A stretch of DNA of 8,960 nt from Legionellales bacterium (GTDB lineage Bacteria > Pseudomonadota > Gammaproteobacteria > Legionellales > Legionellaceae): the NCBI GenBank assembly GCA_003489505.1, contig DNMA01000089.1:1-8960 (forward strand). Reading direction: 5' to 3'. A program made the position numbers and the translations under genes. Numbering within the stretch: the stretch's first letter is position 1; each line of letters starts with the position of its first letter. Below the pieces are notes generated by a model. The model did no database searches. It saw only the letters and a list, made by a program, of their open reading frames with translations, and was not told the DNA's origin. Positions 5,185 to 8,960 of the stretch are shown in pieces.

Positions 5185-6743
5185 GGTGAAACCGTCTTTA
5201 ATATTGAGGATTCAAAATAATCTTCCATGGAATATTGAGTAAAATCAAACAACTCCGTTTGGGCTTCTGGAAATGAATGAATAAAATCCTTTTTTTGAAA
5301 TAATAAATTAATATAAGGATTTAAAGGAACGCCCTGAACCTGACAATCTAAAACACGTTTAAACTGTTCACAAATCACATTCAGTTGCTCAAGTATCACA
5401 CTCATAGGTGCAGAAAAATCAATCAGACGAGTCTTTTCAGTGATGAAGCTTAAAAACTCTACACTCATACTCTTCTGAGGCAGCTGCATAAACAAATATA
5501 GAAACTCAGGGTGAACAATCCACATTGAGCTGAAATCATGAACAATTTTGATGAAATGAATGTAATCGTGATTTTCCCAGAAATTCAAATCATTAAATTT
5601 TGAAAGCATAAGCGAAAATGAATAAGGTGTTGGATGATTTAAAAATGATTTCATAAAAAAATTAAACCATTCTTCATCATAATAATCGATTAAGCCAGAT
5701 CCATCGATTTCAGCGAGAATTTCTTCTTTCATTGCCTCAAGCGACTCCAATGTCAAAAGCTCAGGAGCCATGATAGACAAGACTTGATTCAAGTAGACCT
5801 CTTCATCCTTGGTGACTAATGAGTAGTTTAAAAAACCATCCTTCCCTTTGTGGAAATAAATATGGAAAGGTAAAACGCTAGCGCCCTCAGTTGCAATGGA
5901 AAAAGTATAACGATAACGAAATAATCGAAATATTTTTGAGAATGCAGCTACTTTAATGAAAGGATGTTCCTTATGACCTAAATACGTTGAAAAAATTCTA
6001 AAAAAACGCCCCTCTCGTTCATGGGTGGCCATTTCAGCGAGACGACCAAACAATATTCGATTTAATAAGATAAATGCGCTAGTCAACTCTCTAGGGTTTC
6101 GATGTTTTAGTATCATCATCACTAAAGACGGGGTCCACTCACCTTCAGCAAAAAGATGATTTTGCCTTGCTTCCTTCAAAGAAATGATTTTATCTGGTCC
6201 GCCAAGGAATTGAGTGATTTCAAGAGGAGTATATTTTTCCTCTAAAAACTTAGCAAATATCTTATTAATTAAGTTACCTGCTGAACTTTTAGGGGAAATT
6301 GTTAATAATTGCCCTTGAAAGAATTGATTCACAGAATTGATGCCATCCAAAATATCTAACGCATTGGAGTGTGACAAAAGCAATAAAGTAATACGCATTG
6401 ACCAAGGATTGTCTGATAAATATCCTAATATGCTAGCCTGTTCTAAAGCCAGACGACTAGTCGATGAAACGACAGTGATCAGCTGTTCTAAGGGTGATTC
6501 ACTGGCAATGAATTGCATCATGACTCTTTTAATAAATCTTCCTTCTAAACTATTTTGAGAGATATAAGGAATTTGGAATCCCCATACACGATTGAATAAA
6601 ATCAGGGCTTCAGCCATGTGAACAGGATTCACATGTTCAATGACCATCACCATCAATGAATGAATCCATTGACCGTTATCCAACAAGCCTTCATCCCTTA
6701 TGGCTCGTAATGCTGCCTTCTTCTCTTTAGATAGTGGTCTCAC
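5181..6743 (-). CDS. Protein of unknown function with at least four Trp-His-Asn helical repeats
   Basis: I do not recognise this 520-residue protein. It has no signal peptide and no convincing membrane span, so it is probably soluble and helical. Four segments align without gaps on W, H at +11 and N at +25: W26/H37/N51, W114/H125/N139, W203/H214/N228 and W359/H370/N384. The first three are 88-89 residues apart and also share a Gly at +42 (EGRF in units 1 and 3). Unit 3 contains MMILKHRNP followed by AFILLNR; unit 1 has VMVIEHVNP followed by ALILFNR. Unit 4 is diverged, and the double gap before it may hide an eroded copy. Residues 400-520 show no repeat. The start is GTG 6743, overlapping the recJ stop as GTGA, with AGGAG at 6751-6755; TTG 6746 is an alternative. 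It is coupled to recJ upstream and the cytochrome downstream. A HEAT-like protein-interaction scaffold is a guess from the repeat architecture. Confidence 0.85.
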   Translation of the reverse strand: MRPLSKEKKAALRAIRDEGLLDNGQWIHSLMVMVIEHVNPVHMAEALILFNRVWGFQIPYISQNSLEGRFIKRVMMQFIASESPLEQLITVVSSTSRLALEQASILGYLSDNPWSMRITLLLLSHSNALDILDGINSVNQFFQGQLLTISPKSSAGNLINKIFAKFLEEKYTPLEITQFLGGPDKIISLKEARQNHLFAEGEWTPSLVMMILKHRNPRELTSAFILLNRILFGRLAEMATHEREGRFFRIFSTYLGHKEHPFIKVAAFSKIFRLFRYRYTFSIATEGASVLPFHIYFHKGKDGFLNYSLVTKDEEVYLNQVLSIMAPELLTLESLEAMKEEILAEIDGSGLIDYYDEEWFNFFMKSFLNHPTPYSFSLMLSKFNDLNFWENHDYIHFIKIVHDFSSMWIVHPEFLYLFMQLPQKSMSVEFLSFITEKTRLIDFSAPMSVILEQLNVICEQFKRVLDCQVQGVPLNPYINLLFQKKDFIHSFPEAQTELFDFTQYSMEDYFESSILKTVSP

Positions 6744-8470
6744 CAATTTTCTCCTGGGGCGTTTGCATCAATATATTCTTGCATGTCCTTAATCATTAAC
6801 TGTAAACGTTTTCTTCCCTGGTAGTCATTGATATCCAATTGATAAACTGCATGAATGAATCGTGCTCGATGATTGGGCCATTGCTCCAAATCAACATTAA
6901 AAAAAATTGCGTCTAAGCATATATTAGAATGCTGTAATTGCAAAGTCATTTTTAAATGATTTTGCCCAACAATGCGCTGGTCTAAGACTTCAAAAATATT
7001 ATCAAAAACAGGCTCTGGAAACATCTGTCCCCAAGGCCCATGTTTTTCAATTAAAGCAGCTGTTTCTAAACTTAAATCTAAAGCAGCTAAGGGACCATCA
7101 CTCCAAATGCTTAAATCTGTTTCATGGGCGTGACTGGCAATTTCTTTCTCAAAAACTTCTTTAAATTCAGCAAAATGCTCTGGCGCAATACTTAAGCCAG
7201 CAGCCATGGCATGACCACCAAATTTTTTCATCAAGTGAGGATGCTTTAAAGCAATACTGGCTAAAACATCACGAATATTTAAACCCACTACCGAGCGAAG
7301 AGATGCTTTTAATTCTGTATCAGAGGCTTTTGCAAAAATACAAGCCGGTTTTAAAAAGCGGTCTTTCATGCGACTAGCTAAAATCCCAATGACGCCTTGA
7401 TGCCAGTTGGGATGATATAAACAAATGCCTGCAGGAGAGGTAAAATCACCATAGAGCTCATCCATGATTTTTAAGGCATCTGCTTGCATTTGTGATTCAA
7501 TTTGTCGACGTTCTGTGTTTAAAAAATCAAGTTCTCTTGCCATAGGCAAGGCCTCTACAAGACTTGAGGCTAATAAACAGTTAATGCCTAAAGACATATC
7601 TTCTAATCGACCTGCTGCATTCAATCGAGGCCCCACAGCAAAACCAAAATCACTGGCTTTTAAACGACTTAGCGAACGTCCACAGACTTCAAGCATTGCC
7701 ACAATGCCCGGGCGCCCCAAACCATTTTTTAAGCGCAGGATACCTTGCTTGACCATAATGCGGTTATTTCGGTCTAGAGGTACAACGTCTGCAACAGTAC
7801 CCAATGCCACTAAATCTAAAAATTGAGCCATATTGGGAATATCACGACCCAAAAACCAATTTTTTTCCATCAGCTTTTTACGCAAAGCACACATGACATA
7901 AAATATCACCCCAACACCTGCAATTGCCTTGGATGGAAATGGGCAACCTGCTTGATTGGGATTGACAATAGCATCAGCATCAGGCAATACATCGCCGGCC
8001 AAATGATGATCAGTCACCAGTACGGACATCCCTAATTCTTTGGCACGCGCTACCCCCTCAAGATTAGAAATACCATTATCGACGGTAATAATTAAATCAG
8101 GGGCGCTTAGGGCTGCGACTTCGACAATACCCACACTTAAACCATAGCCAAAATCAAAACGATTGGGCACTAAAAAATCAACATGAGTAGCACCGAATGC
8201 CCGTAACGCAGAAACAGCTAAGGCGCTAGCGGTTGCACCATCGGCATCAAAATCCCCAATCACTAGGATTTTTTTTTGCGAACTAATCACCTGAGCTAAT
8301 AAATCACTGGCTTTATCAATGCCTTTTAAAGAGTCGTAGGGTAATAAGCCTGATAGTTCAATTTGATGTTGCCCAAATTCTACACCTCGGGATTGATAAA
8401 GGCGTTGGATTAAAGGATGGATTTCAGGCCAAGTATCTTGACCGATATTTAAACGATGTTTAATTTCCAC
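6740..8470 (-). CDS. recJ: Single-stranded-DNA-specific 5'-3' exonuclease RecJ
   Basis: RecJ digests single-stranded DNA 5' to 3' in recombinational repair, RecF-pathway resection and mismatch repair. The product has 576 residues, essentially the length of the E. coli protein. DHH-family motifs appear in order: DFDADG (73-78), TVDNG (129-133), TDHH (153-156) and GTVADVVPL (224-232), supplying the metal-binding aspartates and histidines. GPRLNAAGRL (280-289) is a further conserved block. The DHHA1 domain has HPNWHQGVIGILASR (353-367) and FGGHAMAAG (417-425), and an OB-like C-terminal domain follows. The frame is open to 8554, but GTG 8470 gives the family-typical N-terminus and length and has GGTGG (8475-8479) four bases upstream. 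It overlaps the preceding gene by 11 bases and the following one by 4. Confidence 0.97.
   Translation of the reverse strand: MEIKHRLNIGQDTWPEIHPLIQRLYQSRGVEFGQHQIELSGLLPYDSLKGIDKASDLLAQVISSQKKILVIGDFDADGATASALAVSALRAFGATHVDFLVPNRFDFGYGLSVGIVEVAALSAPDLIITVDNGISNLEGVARAKELGMSVLVTDHHLAGDVLPDADAIVNPNQAGCPFPSKAIAGVGVIFYVMCALRKKLMEKNWFLGRDIPNMAQFLDLVALGTVADVVPLDRNNRIMVKQGILRLKNGLGRPGIVAMLEVCGRSLSRLKASDFGFAVGPRLNAAGRLEDMSLGINCLLASSLVEALPMARELDFLNTERRQIESQMQADALKIMDELYGDFTSPAGICLYHPNWHQGVIGILASRMKDRFLKPACIFAKASDTELKASLRSVVGLNIRDVLASIALKHPHLMKKFGGHAMAAGLSIAPEHFAEFKEVFEKEIASHAHETDLSIWSDGPLAALDLSLETAALIEKHGPWGQMFPEPVFDNIFEVLDQRIVGQNHLKMTLQLQHSNICLDAIFFNVDLEQWPNHRARFIHAVYQLDINDYQGRKRLQLMIKDMQEYIDANAPGENW
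6751..6755 (-). promoter_or_regulatory. Ribosome binding site deciding the repeat-protein start
   Basis: AGGAG on the minus strand lies seven bases before GTG 6743 but only four before TTG 6746. This favours GTG, which also makes the GTGA overlap with the recJ stop codon. Confidence 0.6.
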
Positions 8471-8960
8471 GATTCCACCATTTTTTAAGTCGCTGCCAAA
8501 GTGTTGGCACAGATTGCACAAAATCAATATCTTGCCACCACCAGTGAATATCATGTTCTGATTTTAAAAATGAACGAGCATCGATGGCACTCATATAGGT
8601 AAAAGGTGCTAAGGGTTTATCCAAAGAATACGGTTCACAATCCACAACATTGTAATCACCTGCACCCCAAACCCAAACGCCATTACAGTTGCCCGGCAAA
8701 CCATTAAATAGCATTTGAATTTCAGTAAACCAAGTGAGCCATTCTTTGGGATAAGCATCTAGAAAGGGTTTAACTGAGCGGTGTGCGATAGAAAAAAGAG
8801 GTGCTGATTCAAGGGGGGGAAAAGTAGGTGCAATAAGCCATAGGTGTGAATGAATAGCATGAACTTTCCAGCCATCTGATAAAACAAAAGATGAAAACAG
8901 GTCATAATAAGCTGATAAATCCATATCAGCACAATCGCTTATCATCAAAACATCGTTATG
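8460..8960 (-). CDS. RpfE-like/COG4255-type conserved protein, C-terminal part (cut by window edge)
   Basis: The frame stays open to the right edge, so this is the last 166 residues of a longer protein; the in-frame TTG/ATG near 8948-8943 are probably internal codons. The visible part resembles the family often annotated 'cofactor-independent phosphoglycerate mutase' or 'RpfE-type regulatory protein', which is common just before recJ in Gammaproteobacteria. Shared features are ISDCADMDLS followed by LSDGWKVHAIHSHLWLI, the EIQMLF helix, and NGVWVWGAGD, the counterpart of the family's NSLWxWGGG. The stretch between EIQMLF and this motif looks several residues shorter than I remember for the family. 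The tail ends in a Trp/basic LKKWWNRGN. Its biochemical role is not established; the mutase label is doubtful. The stop codon lies inside the first codons of recJ (11-base overlap). Confidence 0.65.
   Translation of the reverse strand, partial: HNDVLMISDCADMDLSAYYDLFSSFVLSDGWKVHAIHSHLWLIAPTFPPLESAPLFSIAHRSVKPFLDAYPKEWLTWFTEIQMLFNGLPGNCNGVWVWGAGDYNVVDCEPYSLDKPLAPFTYMSAIDARSFLKSEHDIHWWWQDIDFVQSVPTLWQRLKKWWNRGN

Noticed and set aside
7464..7826. 120-codon open frame on the plus strand
   Set aside because: It lies wholly antisense inside recJ, whose motifs are intact, and its translation shows no domain, signal or repeat.
8471..8554. 28-residue N-terminal extension of RecJ
   Set aside because: It would lie deep inside the upstream gene, and the GTG at 8470 gives the normal RecJ length with a ribosome-binding site.
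1..8960. CRISPR array, insertion sequence, prophage or toxin-antitoxin system
   Set aside because: No regularly spaced direct repeats, no transposase or integrase motifs and no paired small toxin-like genes were seen; the gene content is mainly conserved housekeeping and envelope functions.

Overview
The window looks like chromosomal DNA of an AT-rich gammaproteobacterium, most likely in or near the order Legionellales (the Legionella/Coxiella/Rickettsiella type). The pointers are a Mip-type FKBP prolyl isomerase with a 'SYSIGADLG' N-terminus, a small L,D-transpeptidase lipoprotein resembling the Legionella/Coxiella EnhA family, and a c5-type cytochrome. This placement rests on protein character only. 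Nearly the whole window is coding, and I see no mobile element, CRISPR array, tRNA or rRNA.

Left part (1-3066). At the left edge is the first 47 codons of a Mip-like periplasmic peptidyl-prolyl isomerase on the minus strand. It is divergent from xseA (exonuclease VII large subunit) on the plus strand, across a 147-base intergenic region with a good minus-strand promoter. xseA overlaps by 8 bases a rhomboid-family intramembrane serine protease, so the two probably form a translationally coupled pair. After about 155 non-coding bases comes a PQ-loop (MtN3/SWEET/cystinosin-like) membrane protein. Its 3' end overlaps by 47 bases the 3' end of the convergent lipA.

Middle (3020-4840, all minus strand). 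lipA (lipoyl synthase) lies downstream of an L,D-transpeptidase lipoprotein gene. A strong intrinsic terminator (4097-4137) separates them, so lipA must have its own start of transcription in the short gap.

Right part (4789-8960, minus strand). Four genes are packed end to end with overlaps of 11, 4 and 4 bases. In transcription order they are a partial gene of the RpfE-like/COG4255-type family, recJ, a 520-residue protein of unknown function, and a cytochrome c5-type periplasmic protein. The unit closes with a short GC hairpin and T-run (4789-4807).

The most interesting item is the 520-residue unknown protein (5181-6743). It contains at least four copies of a helical unit in which Trp, His at +11 and Asn at +25 are kept without gaps. 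I do not recognise a named family for it. The other genes are conserved housekeeping or envelope genes with smaller oddities: a leader ORF and no Shine-Dalgarno at xseA, GASS in place of GxSG in the rhomboid protease, and a shortened core in the COG4255-like protein. Several starts were moved from the longest open frame on ribosome-binding-site evidence (lipA, L,D-transpeptidase, recJ, the repeat protein, the rhomboid).
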